Part shown: piece after piece, positions 40,675-49,900 of the stretch
Numbering within the stretch: position 1 is the stretch's first letter
Layout of the letters: each line of letters starts with the position of its first letter
Assembly (NCBI GenBank): GCA_017405115.1
Contig: JAFRBA010000280.1
Location: 1 to 64,000 of the forward strand
DNA: 64,000 nucleotides
From: Kiritimatiellia bacterium
GTDB lineage: Bacteria > Verrucomicrobiota > Kiritimatiellia > RFP12 > UBA1067
Reading direction: 5' to 3'
The notes under the pieces: generated by a model
What the model saw: only the letters and a program-made list of their open reading frames with translations
The model's database searches: none
Told to the model about the DNA's origin: nothing
Translations under genes and position numbers: made by a program

Positions 40675-41418
40675 TCACATCGACAGGACTGCCTCGGCGA
40701 AAGCGGCAAGGTCGCGGAAGACCCCCGCGGCGTATGGGTCGAGCGACGTGGGCTGCGCATTCACCACGAAGACCTTCGCGCCGCCCTGCAGCGCCAGCCG
40801 AGGCAGGCCCGCCGCCGGGAATACGGTCAGCGACGTGCCGAGCACGAGGAACACGTCGCTGCTCGCCGCCAGCGACTGCGCCGCGGCGAACGCCGCCTCG
40901 GGCAACGCCTCGCCGAAGAACGTGATGTCCGGCTTGAACGCGCCGCCGCAGGCGCAGCGCGGCACCTCGCCCGGGTTCGCGCGGAGCATCGCGAGCACCT
41001 CCTCGAACGTCCGCTCCGCACCACACCGGCGGCAGTGGTGCAGGATCGGTGAGCCATGCACCTCGTAGACGTTCGTGGAGCCCGCCTTCTGGTGCAGCAT
41101 GTCTATGTTCTGCGTCGCGATGCCCTTCAGCGCCCCCAGTTCCTCCAGATGCCTGAGCGCCTTGTGCACTGGCCCCGGCTCGTAGCGGTCGAGGCCGTAC
41201 ACGAGCTCGGCGCAGCCGCGGTAGTATATCGATGGATCCCGGTCGAACCAGTCGATGTCGAAGATCCGCTCTGCGTCCTTCTGCCGGTACAGCCCCTGCG
41301 GCCCGCGGAAGTCCGGTATCCCGCACAGCGTCGACACGCCCGCTCCGGTCAGGCAGCCCGCGTGCCTTGCGCCGCGGAGCGCCTCGACAAGCTTCTCCAT
41401 CCCATGTTCCATGCTCAT
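40675..41418 (-). CDS. Sir2-family NAD-dependent protein deacylase
   Basis: 247 aa. 'LTGAGVSTLCGIPDFRGPQGLY' (residues 24-44) and 'TQNIDMLH' (102-109) bind NAD; His121 in 'YEVHGSP' is the catalytic base; Cys129, Cys132, Cys155 and Cys157 form the structural zinc site. 'LVLGTSLTVFPAAGLP' and 'VFVVNAQPT' complete the Rossmann fold. It removes acyl groups from lysines. The start at 41418 overlaps the DnaJ/TerB protein stop by ATGA. Confidence 0.93.
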   Translation of the reverse strand: MSMEHGMEKLVEALRGARHAGCLTGAGVSTLCGIPDFRGPQGLYRQKDAERIFDIDWFDRDPSIYYRGCAELVYGLDRYEPGPVHKALRHLEELGALKGIATQNIDMLHQKAGSTNVYEVHGSPILHHCRRCGAERTFEEVLAMLRANPGEVPRCACGGAFKPDITFFGEALPEAAFAAAQSLAASSDVFLVLGTSLTVFPAAGLPRLALQGGAKVFVVNAQPTSLDPYAAGVFRDLAAFAEAVLSM

Positions 41419-42203
41419 ATCCCCCTTGCCTCCTTTATCGTCTCCCACGCGGCGTTGATGCGGCTCATGCGCTCCGTGGCCTTGCCGACCATCTCCTCCG
41501 GCAGCCCCTGGGCGCGCATTGCGTCGGGGTGGTTCTTCTTTGCCAGCTCGCGGTAACGCCGTCGCAGCGTCGCAACGTCGTCAGTCGCCTTCGCGCCGAG
41601 CACGGAGTACGCGTCGGCGAGCGGGTCGCGCGACGCGCCCGCCCCCTGCCCTCCGCCGCCGCGCAGGCGATGCGACGCGAAGTAGGCGTACCACTCGGGG
41701 CGGATCCCCAGCGCGGCCGGTATGCGCTGGAGCAGCCCGAGCTCCTCTGGGCTTATCGTGCCGTCGGCGCCGGCGACGTCCCACAGTATCTCGTAGAACA
41801 GCTCGCATATCTCGACCGAGTCGACCGCGGCGGCGAACTCGCGCGCGTAGGCGCCGATCGTGTGGCCGTCGTCCTTCGCGCGCCTGAAGGCGCCTATCGC
41901 GCATTCGCGCGCCTCGGGCGTGAAGCCGAGCCTCCTGAAGGCGCGCTCGACGCCCTCGATCTCCTCACGCGTGACGCGTCCGTCGGCCTTCGCCATCTTC
42001 GCGAACATCGCTGCGGCCGACGTGCAGAAGATCCGGCTGCGCTGGCCCTGCGAATACGCGCTTCCGAACTTCGGCCTGCGCCTGGAGCCGGCGGCGATGT
42101 GCTTCTCCACGCTGTGCCCGAGCGCCGCGCCGATTATGGCGCCGAGCGGGCCTCCGAAGAGGCTCCCGATGTAGCCGCCTATCGCCAGTCCCCTCCAGCC
42201 CAT
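41415..42203 (-). CDS. TerB-DnaJ domain protein (DjlA-like co-chaperone)
   Basis: 262 aa. The N-terminus is glycine-rich and hydrophobic ('GLAIGGYIGSLFGGPLGAIIGAALG'), probably membrane-inserted. A TerB-like acidic helical domain follows ('MFAKMAKADGRVTREEIEGVERAFRRLG', 'DVAGADGTISPEELGLLQRI'). The C-terminus is a J domain with the HPD motif ('KKNHPDAMRAQGL'). This is the DjlA layout, expected to stimulate DnaK at the inner membrane. Start 10 bp after the htpX stop; co-transcribed with htpX and sir2, consistent with an envelope stress or protein-quality operon. Confidence 0.85.
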   Translation of the reverse strand: MGWRGLAIGGYIGSLFGGPLGAIIGAALGHSVEKHIAAGSRRRPKFGSAYSQGQRSRIFCTSAAAMFAKMAKADGRVTREEIEGVERAFRRLGFTPEARECAIGAFRRAKDDGHTIGAYAREFAAAVDSVEICELFYEILWDVAGADGTISPEELGLLQRIPAALGIRPEWYAYFASHRLRGGGGQGAGASRDPLADAYSVLGAKATDDVATLRRRYRELAKKNHPDAMRAQGLPEEMVGKATERMSRINAAWETIKEARGI

Positions 42204-42213
42204 GCGAGGTATC

Positions 42214-43101
42214 CTACAGGAACGCGCCCGCGCCGAGGTTCTCCAGCGCGCGTATCCTGTCGTCAAGAGACGGATGCGTCGACCACACCGACGTCTTCTT
42301 CCCCTCGGCTATCCCCATCGCGCGCAGCGAGTCGGGCAGGACGCCTGGCTGCAGGTTGCCGAGCCTGCGGAGCGCCGCGATCATAGGCGACGGAGTGCCC
42401 AGCAGCTTCGCCGAGCCGGCGTCGGCCGCGTATTCGCGGCGGCGCGAGAACCACATCACGACCAGCGAGGCCAGCACTCCGAGCGCTATCTGGAGCACGA
42501 GCACCAGCAGCATGTAAAGCGCCCCGTCGGAGCGCCTGTCCGAGCCGCGCCCCGACCCGCTGAGCACCGATGCGACCACGCGCGAGAACACAAGCACGAA
42601 TGCGTTCAGCACGCCCTGCACGAGTGTGAGCGTAACCATGTCGCCGTTCGCGACGTGGCTCATCTCGTGCCCGAGCACCGCGCGCAGCTCCTCCTTCGTC
42701 ATCTGCCGCATGATGTCCGTCGACACCGCCACGAGCGCGCTGTTCTTGAACGCGCCGGTGGCGAACGCGTTCGCCGCGCCCTGGTAGATGGCCACCTCCG
42801 GGGTCTTGACGCCCGCGCGCCGAGCCAGGTCCTCGACCGTGGACACGAGCCAGCGCTCCGCCTCGCCCTCGCTGCCGTTGACCGTCTTCGCGCGGCACGC
42901 GAGCTTCGCCATCGGCTTCGACAGCAGGAGCGAGATGATCGCGCCGCCCATGCCGTAGACCGCGGCGAACGTCAGCAGCTGCGTCCACTCCGCGCCCAGC
43001 GCGTTCTCGACGCCAAGAGCCGCGCACACGACGTTGGCCACCACCGTCAGCGTGACCATCACCGCGATGTTCGTCAGCAGGAAAAGGAATATCCGCTTCA
43101 T
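42214..43101 (-). CDS. htpX: Membrane zinc protease HtpX
   Basis: 295 aa. Transmembrane helices at about 5-30 and 42-62 precede the zinc motif HEMSH (145-149); 'RRREYAADAGSAKLLGTP' supplies the third ligand Glu. Two more helices lie between them. HtpX degrades misfolded membrane proteins. Start at 43101 follows AAGGGGGG. It is the first gene of htpX, DnaJ/TerB, sir2. Confidence 0.95.
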   Translation of the reverse strand: MKRIFLFLLTNIAVMVTLTVVANVVCAALGVENALGAEWTQLLTFAAVYGMGGAIISLLLSKPMAKLACRAKTVNGSEGEAERWLVSTVEDLARRAGVKTPEVAIYQGAANAFATGAFKNSALVAVSTDIMRQMTKEELRAVLGHEMSHVANGDMVTLTLVQGVLNAFVLVFSRVVASVLSGSGRGSDRRSDGALYMLLVLVLQIALGVLASLVVMWFSRRREYAADAGSAKLLGTPSPMIAALRRLGNLQPGVLPDSLRAMGIAEGKKTSVWSTHPSLDDRIRALENLGAGAFL

Positions 43102-43118
43102 GTCGTCCCCCCTTGTAA

Positions 43119-43634
43119 TCAGATCGTGTAGTGGCGGAGCTCATGCCCGTCGAAGTAGCCGAACGAACGGCTGCTGCCGCCCTTCGGCAGCGCCACGGAG
43201 CCCGGGTTGAATATCTTGAGCCCGCATCCGAGGCTCTTCAGCTCCGGCACATGCGTATGGCCATGCGCAAGCACCGTGCCAATCCCGACGGGCGGCAGGC
43301 GGAACTCGTTCCAGAGGTGGCCGTGCGTGAGGAAGAACGTCTCTTCCCCGGCGTCCAGGACCGCGTAGTCGCTCATCATCGGGAACTCGAACATCATCTG
43401 GTCGACCTCGGCGTCGCAGTTGCCGCGCACCGCCACGATCCTGTCCTTGCGCAGGTTGAGCATCTTCGCCACGCGCTCGGGGTCGTACAGGTCGGGAACG
43501 CCGTTGCGCGGCCCGTGGTACAGGAGGTCGCCCAGCAGGGCAATCCTGTCGTAGCCGAGCGTCGACGCCGACGCAAATGCCGCCTCCAGCGCGGAGGGCA
43601 CGCCGTGTATGTCGCTTAGGAACAGTATCCGCAT
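43119..43634 (-). CDS. YfcE/MJ0936-family metallophosphodiesterase
   Basis: 171 aa. 'MRILFLSDIHGVPSALEAAF' (DxH), 'IALLGDLLYHG' (GD), 'VRGNCDAEV' (GNCD), 'FLTHGH' and 'LAHGHTH' are the five metal-binding motifs of calcineurin-like phosphodiesterases, two metals per site. The family hydrolyses simple phosphodiesters. The ATG at 43634 is preferred to the one at 43640: the TATAAT box ends at 43641, so the upstream ATG is probably not transcribed, whereas 43634 lies 6 nt after the box. Confidence 0.88.
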   Translation of the reverse strand: MRILFLSDIHGVPSALEAAFASASTLGYDRIALLGDLLYHGPRNGVPDLYDPERVAKMLNLRKDRIVAVRGNCDAEVDQMMFEFPMMSDYAVLDAGEETFFLTHGHLWNEFRLPPVGIGTVLAHGHTHVPELKSLGCGLKIFNPGSVALPKGGSSRSFGYFDGHELRHYTI

Positions 43635-43640
43635 GCCCAT

Positions 43641-43646
43641 ATTATA
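43641..43646 (-). promoter_or_regulatory. Extended -10 promoter of the phosphodiesterase gene
   Basis: TTTGGTATAAT on the minus strand immediately before two in-frame ATG codons; only the second can be at the 5' end of the transcript. Confidence 0.65.
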
Positions 43647-43696
43647 CCAAATCGCAAAGGCGCCTCAGGCCAAGACACGCTCCATACTCTCGCACG

Positions 43697-45103
43697 TCAT
43701 CGGCTTTGTTCGCCGTCCGCATACCCGTTGCCCTCGACCGAAAACGCCTGGTGCTTCTCGGGCGGCACGTAGCCATGCGTCGAACCCTGCACCCAGTTGA
43801 TCTTCTTGGGCCCTGGAATGTTGTTGAAGAGAATCGCGACGCCCGACGGCGGGCAGCAGTAGTCGCCAAGACCCGCCCGCACGATCTCCACGCGGCACGT
43901 ACTGGAAATGCGCTTGGCCAGGTTCACGGGGTCGTAGTAGCGCAGCGCCGGCGTCTCGTGTATGTACCACGGGTCGATTATGCGCTTCATGGTATCGCGA
44001 CCGCCGATGTCGCAGCACCAGGGGATGGACGGCTTGGCGACGGACACCGCAGGGTCGAGTCCCGCGGCCCACACGGACTGGAGTCCGCCCATCGAGCCTC
44101 CGCGCACCGTCAGGTTCTTCCCGTCCCACTCAGGAAGGGTCTTCAGCCATTCCAGCGCGCGCATGATCCTGTAGGTGTAGCCGCTGAAGTAGCACGTCTC
44201 CGGGTCGGCGTTCTGCTTGTCGTCGAAGCCGAAGGTGCGTCCGCCGGAGCAGATAGAGCGGAAGAACTCGTCGTAGTACTCGGGCTCCCTCCCCAGCTCG
44301 TAGCCATGCGGCGAGAAGTTGAAGCATATGCCGTCGGCCTTGCTCATAACCGGGGATACCACGTGCCCCCTGTTCGGGTATGCGTGACTATAGCCGTGGA
44401 AGAACACGGTGATAGGCATCTTCTCCGTCCCCTCTGGAATGGAGAGATAGCCGGTTGACGGACGGGGGCCCGCGCATTTTATGGTGACGGCATAGACCTT
44501 GAATCCCTCGTGATATCCGACAAGCTCCTTCATGTCGGCCTCAAGCGGCACCTTCGCGAGGCGCGCGCGGCGGCGTGCCCAGAAGGCGTCGAAGTCTTCC
44601 GGCTCAGGCACGCTCTGCAGCGTGTCGACCTTAACGCCTGCGCCGCCGTCGAAGAAAACGCGCTTGTCCATGCGCTCGAACTGGTTGAACGCCTTTTTCC
44701 CCTCCGGAGTGTTGGGGTCACCCCTGAAGCTTTTGCGGTATTCCTTGCCGTCCTTGTCCACTACGATCGCCTTCAGCCGCACGAAGCCAGGGGTGTCGAG
44801 CCTGGTCTTCACCACCAGCGGCTCAGTCAGCGACGCCGGGGCCTTGCCGCGTTCCGTCTTGCCGTCGTCGCCCGTCCGCGTCCAGGATATGAAGTAGGCG
44901 TCCGGCGGCAGGCTCTTCACGCCCTGCAGGGTGAAAGTGAACACCATCTCCTCGCCCGGCGCGTAGTCAATGGCGCGCGGCTTGTCGGTCTCGCCATGGA
45001 GAACGGCCTCGTCGAGCTCGCCGGCCGCGAAGGCGGCAAAGCCGGCGACGAGCGCGGCGAATGCCGAAAGGAACTGCTTCATTGTCGTGTTGTGTTTTTT
45101 CAT
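43697..45103 (-). CDS. Exported acetyl xylan esterase / cephalosporin-C deacetylase-like esterase
   Basis: 468 aa. Signal peptide (about residues 1-27, FLSAFAALVAGFAAFAAG). An N-terminal beta domain of about 130 residues precedes the AXE1 alpha/beta-hydrolase: 'MPITVFFHGYSHAYPNRGHV' (oxyanion region), nucleophile Ser in 'TVRGGSMGGLQSVWAAGLDP', acidic 'AGLGDYCCPPSG' and His in 'GSTHGYVPPE'. It should remove acetyl groups from hemicellulose oligosaccharides outside the cytoplasm. Start at 45103 lies 7 nt after TGGTATAAT (leaderless). No XylR-type site was found upstream. Confidence 0.86.
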   Translation of the reverse strand: MKKHNTTMKQFLSAFAALVAGFAAFAAGELDEAVLHGETDKPRAIDYAPGEEMVFTFTLQGVKSLPPDAYFISWTRTGDDGKTERGKAPASLTEPLVVKTRLDTPGFVRLKAIVVDKDGKEYRKSFRGDPNTPEGKKAFNQFERMDKRVFFDGGAGVKVDTLQSVPEPEDFDAFWARRRARLAKVPLEADMKELVGYHEGFKVYAVTIKCAGPRPSTGYLSIPEGTEKMPITVFFHGYSHAYPNRGHVVSPVMSKADGICFNFSPHGYELGREPEYYDEFFRSICSGGRTFGFDDKQNADPETCYFSGYTYRIMRALEWLKTLPEWDGKNLTVRGGSMGGLQSVWAAGLDPAVSVAKPSIPWCCDIGGRDTMKRIIDPWYIHETPALRYYDPVNLAKRISSTCRVEIVRAGLGDYCCPPSGVAILFNNIPGPKKINWVQGSTHGYVPPEKHQAFSVEGNGYADGEQSR

Positions 45104-45110
45104 GCCGCGA

Positions 45111-45116
45111 ATTATA
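45111..45116 (-). promoter_or_regulatory. Extended -10 promoter of the esterase gene
   Basis: TGGTATAAT on the minus strand; ATG at 45103 is 7 nt downstream. Confidence 0.65.
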
Positions 45117-45160
45117 CCATAATTCCCCGCATGCGTCGGCTCGCCGGACCAAAATGCCTC

Positions 45161-46831
45161 TCAATCACTTGAATCAGCCCCTGGATTCATGCCGTAAAAA
45201 TAGATAGACCCGTATGTCCAGTTCGGATCAGGCATGCCGGGGAAGTTCTTTCGGTCCATCGCAATCATCAAGTAGCGGAACGGATATCCATCCGGCAGTT
45301 CGGCAAAGGCCATGAACACGCGTCCGTTCGGCGACTCTTTCCCGAAGGGCGGAATGTCGAGCCGCAGTTCTCCACAGTAGTCAAGCGACGGATAGGAATA
45401 AACGGGCATCATCTGCTTCACGTTTGCCGTCATCACGAACTTACTCCCGCCGAAGTCCATGATCTGGCAGCCCGTCGAGTCGTATAGCCCAGGGCCTGCA
45501 ATGCGCCGATACGGTCCATCCCACTTGTCGGCCTCCCAGAGGCAGGGCCTAAGCCCCTTCTCGGCGAAGGTCGAAGTCGCGAATCGCCACTTGTTCGTCG
45601 TCTCGTCGAACATGAAGTAGGGATCCTCGCTCTTGAGACCGCCATCCATCAGCAGCGGATGCGCCTGGAAGACCGTGATGCCGTGCAGCGGATTCTTCGT
45701 GCATTCCATGGCGACGATGCCGCTGCCGCGCCGCGTCTTCGGATCAAGGTTGTTGCTTGCCACCGACCAGCCCACTCCACACGCCTTCCATGTCTTTGAG
45801 CATCTATCGTAGAACAGATGGTTGACCGCGTCGTTCCGAAGAAGATCGTCGCCATCGCCATAGTTGGTGAAGAAGACGCCTTCCATGCGAAAGTCGAGCA
45901 ACGCTGGATCGAAGCTCGCAACGCTCTTCACATATTTGAAGCCAGCGCGTGCCGAGAACGTGCAGAACATCCTTCCGTTCTCGAAGTATGGGCTGCAGCC
46001 GGGACCGTCCGTGACGATCCGGAAGTCAGCCTGTCCCACTCCTGCAGTCAACGCCATCTCCGCATGGGAAACCACGGCACGCCCGTTTGCCGGCAGCGAT
46101 GCGCCGACTCCAAACTTCATCGACCCGAGGAAGCGCCTCGCCCTCAGGTCGGGAGAATCCGCGAAAGTGACCGCGCCAAGATAAGATACAACGCCGTCTT
46201 TTCGCACCGCAATCAGCATCGTCGGCCCCGCTACAACACCAGAGAGGCGGAACGGCGGAGCCGGCACGACCATCGGCTTCTCCAGTTTCGCCGCAACGGT
46301 CTTGCCGCCCACTCGCTCCTCGAAAGCGATGAGCTTTCCTGGCTCCGCACTAACACGCAGAAGAACGTCCTCTTTCTCATCGCGCCAGACAAGCACCGCC
46401 GCCGCGCCGTCCGACAGCGACTCGAAGTCCGCCGAGTAGTGCGCTCCTGGCAGCCAGCCGCTGACAAAAACCGCGCCCTCCGCCGGACGGTCTAACGCCG
46501 AGAACCGCATTATCCCATCTTCAAAGGCGACTTGCGGCGGCGTTCCATCCACCGACCAGACCAGCGGATGCTGCACTCCGGGAGCCATCACGGTTCCAGG
46601 CACCAACTCGGCCAACTTCAGCTCATTGTCTAGGACGAACCGCCGCGAAGCCAGCAGTTTGAACTCGCCTATGGCGGGCGCCTTTTCGACCGCCAGGCGA
46701 GGAACTGGCGCGGCTTGCGCCGCGCATTGTGGAATTGTGAAAATGTGAAAACATGCAATTATGGAAATGCCCAATGCCCTTGCGACGCAGGGCAACTGAT
46801 GAGAACGAGTAGTCTGCTTGTATTCAAGCAT
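45161..46831 (-). CDS. Exported five-bladed-propeller glycosidase-like protein (GH43/GH32-like fold)
   Basis: 556 aa. Residues 18-41 form a signal peptide. A beta-sandwich ('GAVFVSGWLPGAHYSADFESLSDGAAAVLVWRDE') of about 200 residues precedes repeated blade motifs: 'GPGCSPYFENGRMFCTFSARAG', 'HPLLMDGGLKSEDPYFMFDETTNKWRFATST', 'WDGPYRRI', 'GCQIMDFGGSKFVMTANV'. This resembles GH43/GH32/GH130-type propellers, but a definite family and catalytic acids cannot be assigned by eye. The ATG at 46831 lies 6 nt after TGGTATAAT. A XylR-like operator sits just upstream, so induction with the DUF5107 gene is likely. Confidence 0.68.
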   Translation of the reverse strand: MLEYKQTTRSHQLPCVARALGISIIACFHIFTIPQCAAQAAPVPRLAVEKAPAIGEFKLLASRRFVLDNELKLAELVPGTVMAPGVQHPLVWSVDGTPPQVAFEDGIMRFSALDRPAEGAVFVSGWLPGAHYSADFESLSDGAAAVLVWRDEKEDVLLRVSAEPGKLIAFEERVGGKTVAAKLEKPMVVPAPPFRLSGVVAGPTMLIAVRKDGVVSYLGAVTFADSPDLRARRFLGSMKFGVGASLPANGRAVVSHAEMALTAGVGQADFRIVTDGPGCSPYFENGRMFCTFSARAGFKYVKSVASFDPALLDFRMEGVFFTNYGDGDDLLRNDAVNHLFYDRCSKTWKACGVGWSVASNNLDPKTRRGSGIVAMECTKNPLHGITVFQAHPLLMDGGLKSEDPYFMFDETTNKWRFATSTFAEKGLRPCLWEADKWDGPYRRIAGPGLYDSTGCQIMDFGGSKFVMTANVKQMMPVYSYPSLDYCGELRLDIPPFGKESPNGRVFMAFAELPDGYPFRYLMIAMDRKNFPGMPDPNWTYGSIYFYGMNPGADSSD

Positions 46832-46837
46832 GTGAGC

Positions 46838-46902
46838 ATTATACCACATACCCGCCGCCGCGACATACTCTATCGGAACAGAAAAACGTAGCCTATCTGG
46901 CA
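46838..46902 (-). promoter_or_regulatory. Promoter with XylR-like operator, copy 2
   Basis: TGGTATAAT (-10 at 46838-46843). Upstream, 46864-46902 matches the divergent regulator region at 50670-50712: CATACTCTATCGG...AAAAACGTAG...CTATCTGGCAGG. Two direct half-sites (CTATCGGAACA, CTATCTGGCA) lie about two helical turns apart. Confidence 0.7.
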
Positions 46903-46908
46903 GGGGCC

Positions 46909-49900
46909 TTACTGTTCGATTTCCTTCAGCAGCTTGCGAAGCTCGCTTGCCTTCTCGCGAGCCTTGGCGGCGCGTTCCATCGCGGAGTTGTCGCCCGCAA
47001 ACTTCGCGTATGCGTTGATGATCTCTGGCTGCGGCGTTTCAAGCTCCTTGATGGCTGTCCTGAGTTCGGCGATGAGCGGAGCGGCCTCGGCGTAACGTCC
47101 AAGCTCGCGCAACGCCTTCACGCGCCAGTAGTCCATCTCGCCCGCGTGGATCCAGCCCTTGAGGGAATTTTCGAGTTCCTCCTTGTAGCCCGCCGCGTCG
47201 CCAAGCGCCTTCTTGCACTGCGCCATGAAATAGCGGCTCTTCGGCTCCGTGCCCGCGTCGCCGGGACGGCCCGCCTGCAGGTTCGCGGGATACGTGGTTG
47301 ATTCCTCGAAGTACTTGAGCGCGGTCTTGTGGTCGCCCTTCGCCATTGCAGCCTTGCCGAGGCCGATGCACGATTCCACGAACGGCGCGAGGAGGCCGTC
47401 CGCGCCCTCCCACACGTGGAAGCGGCGCGTCGTGAGAATCTCGTGCGCCTCGGCGTAGCGTCCCACGGCGTTGTAGGTGTAGGCGAGGCGCAGCACGCAG
47501 GCATCGTATTTGTAAACCGTGGCCTTGTATTTTTCCATAAGAGCAAGACGCTGAGGCGCAGGGATATTCAGTCGCTCGGCGAGCTTGCCGGCCTCGTCGA
47601 GCGTGCGGAAGTTGCCGGGGTCGGCTTCAAGCGACTTAAGATAGTATTCGTATGCCTCCTTGCTCGGCACGCCGGAAGGAACGCCGGTATTGGTGAAGTA
47701 CGTTCCCGGATGCGAAAGCCCGAAGCCAATGCAGCGCAGGGCGAGGGCGTAGGAGGAGTTGGGAGTTGGGAGTTGGGAGTTATGAGTGGGTGAGTGGTGA
47801 GTGGGTGAGTTGGCTTCGCAAAGCTCTACGCAGCGTTTCCAGTCGGCGAGGGCGGCATCTTTGCGGTCGTGATTCCATTCGACGCAACCGAGGTAGTACC
47901 AGGTGTTGGCGAGCTCCGGCGCAGCATCAGCGGCAATCTTCAGCACCTCTTCCTCTTCAAGCCGATCAGGGAAGCAGTAGTCTGTCGGCATCGCGGCGGC
48001 AGCGGAGAAGCAGGACAATACTTCAGTTTGTCTAACGCAGAGACGCAGAGACGCAGAGGTTTTTTTGACAGGATTTACAAGATTTTCAGGATTGTTGTCT
48101 TGAGCAGTTGTCGCTTCGCCAACTTTACATTTTACACTTTCAATTTTCCATTTCTCCAATATCGCTGCGCCTTTGAAGTAGCCGAAGAGCGCGTTCTTGT
48201 AGCTGTCGCATGCGGCTATCGTCTCCTTGAGCGGCAACGCCCCCTCCGTCTTGTACGGCTTCTCGGCAGCGGCCTTCGCGAGCGCGGCGTCGCAGAGAGC
48301 AATCACTTCGTCATAGCATCCGATACCCCAGTAGTCGCTGATGCACTCCAGAAGCTGCTGCGCCTTGAGTCCGCGGTTTTTCTCGGCGGCGGCAAGGGGT
48401 AGGGCGGCATCGACGATGCCGCCGCTCGGCGGTTTCATCGAAACCGCCCTACCAAGTTCCTTTTCCACCACAGCCCAATACTCCAGCGGATCGCACAGAA
48501 GCGCTCTGTCGAGCGCACTATTGAAGTTGTGAGTGGGTGAGTTAACTCCTCCACTCCTCCACTCCCCAACTCCTCCACTCTCCAACTTCCGAAGGAATAT
48601 CCCTTTCATCGTCCACAGCTTCGCCTCGTCCTGGCCGAGGGCGAGCGCGTCGTCGATCCTCGCAAGCGCCTCCTGCCAGTCGCGCTTGAGCGCGGCGATG
48701 CGCGCGATTTCGACGTACGACTCCTTCTTGTGCGTGAGCCGCCACGTGCATCGCCAGAACAAATCTTCCGCCCGCTTGAGGCAACTGGCGCGAGGTGTCT
48801 GACACTCCGCGCCAGTTTCGGCGAGGCCGCGATAGCAGAGCGCGAGGTAGTATTCCGGCGCGGCGTCGAGCGCGCGTGTGTGGTTCTGCGTAGCGCGCGC
48901 CACGGCCCGTTCGAGATACGGCTTCGCCTCGGCATAGCTTCCGTTCTTCGCGAGCCTCACGCCCATCGCAAGGTTCGCCTTCGTGTAGCCGGGGTCGATC
49001 TCAAGCGCACGCTTGTAGTAGGGCTCCGGGTCGATGAGGCCGTTTTGGAACTGGTCGAGCCTGAGGCCGACCTCGTATGCGAGTTCGGCGGACGTGTATT
49101 CTTTTGGCGGCTTCGGGTTTTCGACCTTCGGCGGCAACTCCACGTCCTCTGGCTTGACCTCGGGGACCGGTGTGTAGGTGAGAAACATCTTGCCGCTCTC
49201 ATCTTCGATCGAAGCGGTAAACTCTTGGTCTTTCGCCGACGGATCGACCTTTACCGTCTTGCACCAAGGCGTGTTCGGGTCGATGGAGACGTTCTTCTCT
49301 TCAAATACCACCTCGTCATCTTGGTAGGGCGCGTTCGATGAACGCGCCGCACGGCGGTCTCGTCGAGACCGCCCTACCGTAATGGTACATCCTTTCAGCA
49401 CCCTTGTCGAATGGAAGCCGACAAGCATTTCATCGGGCGTGAGCCTGTCAACGTTGACCGCGCCGTCGATGGTGACGTTCTTGACTCCGCCGATGCCCTT
49501 GACCGGGAACCAGAACTGCTCGACCTTGCGCGTCTCGTAGGGCGCAATCCACGAATAGTCGGGCTGGTTGTCGCTCCAGCAGCCAACCATCAGCTCGAGG
49601 TAGGGTCCGTCGTTGTCGGTGAGCACCGTATCCCACACGTGCGCCTCGGGGAAGTTGCCCCAGAGGAAGAACTTCTTGCCCACGGTGATGTGTCGGTTCG
49701 AGACATGCGCCGTACCCATGTTCTTCTTGTGGTCGTATCCGGCCATGAAGGCGTTGTCGGGGTCGAAGCCGAAGATGGAGCGCGATTCGATGGTGAAGTT
49801 CTTCCACCAGCTAAGGTCCATCGTGCCGGAGATGTCGTTCGCGTACTTCGAGCGCTGCGAGGGCAGGAGCTCCAGCTCCTCCTTGCGCGGCCCGATCGGA

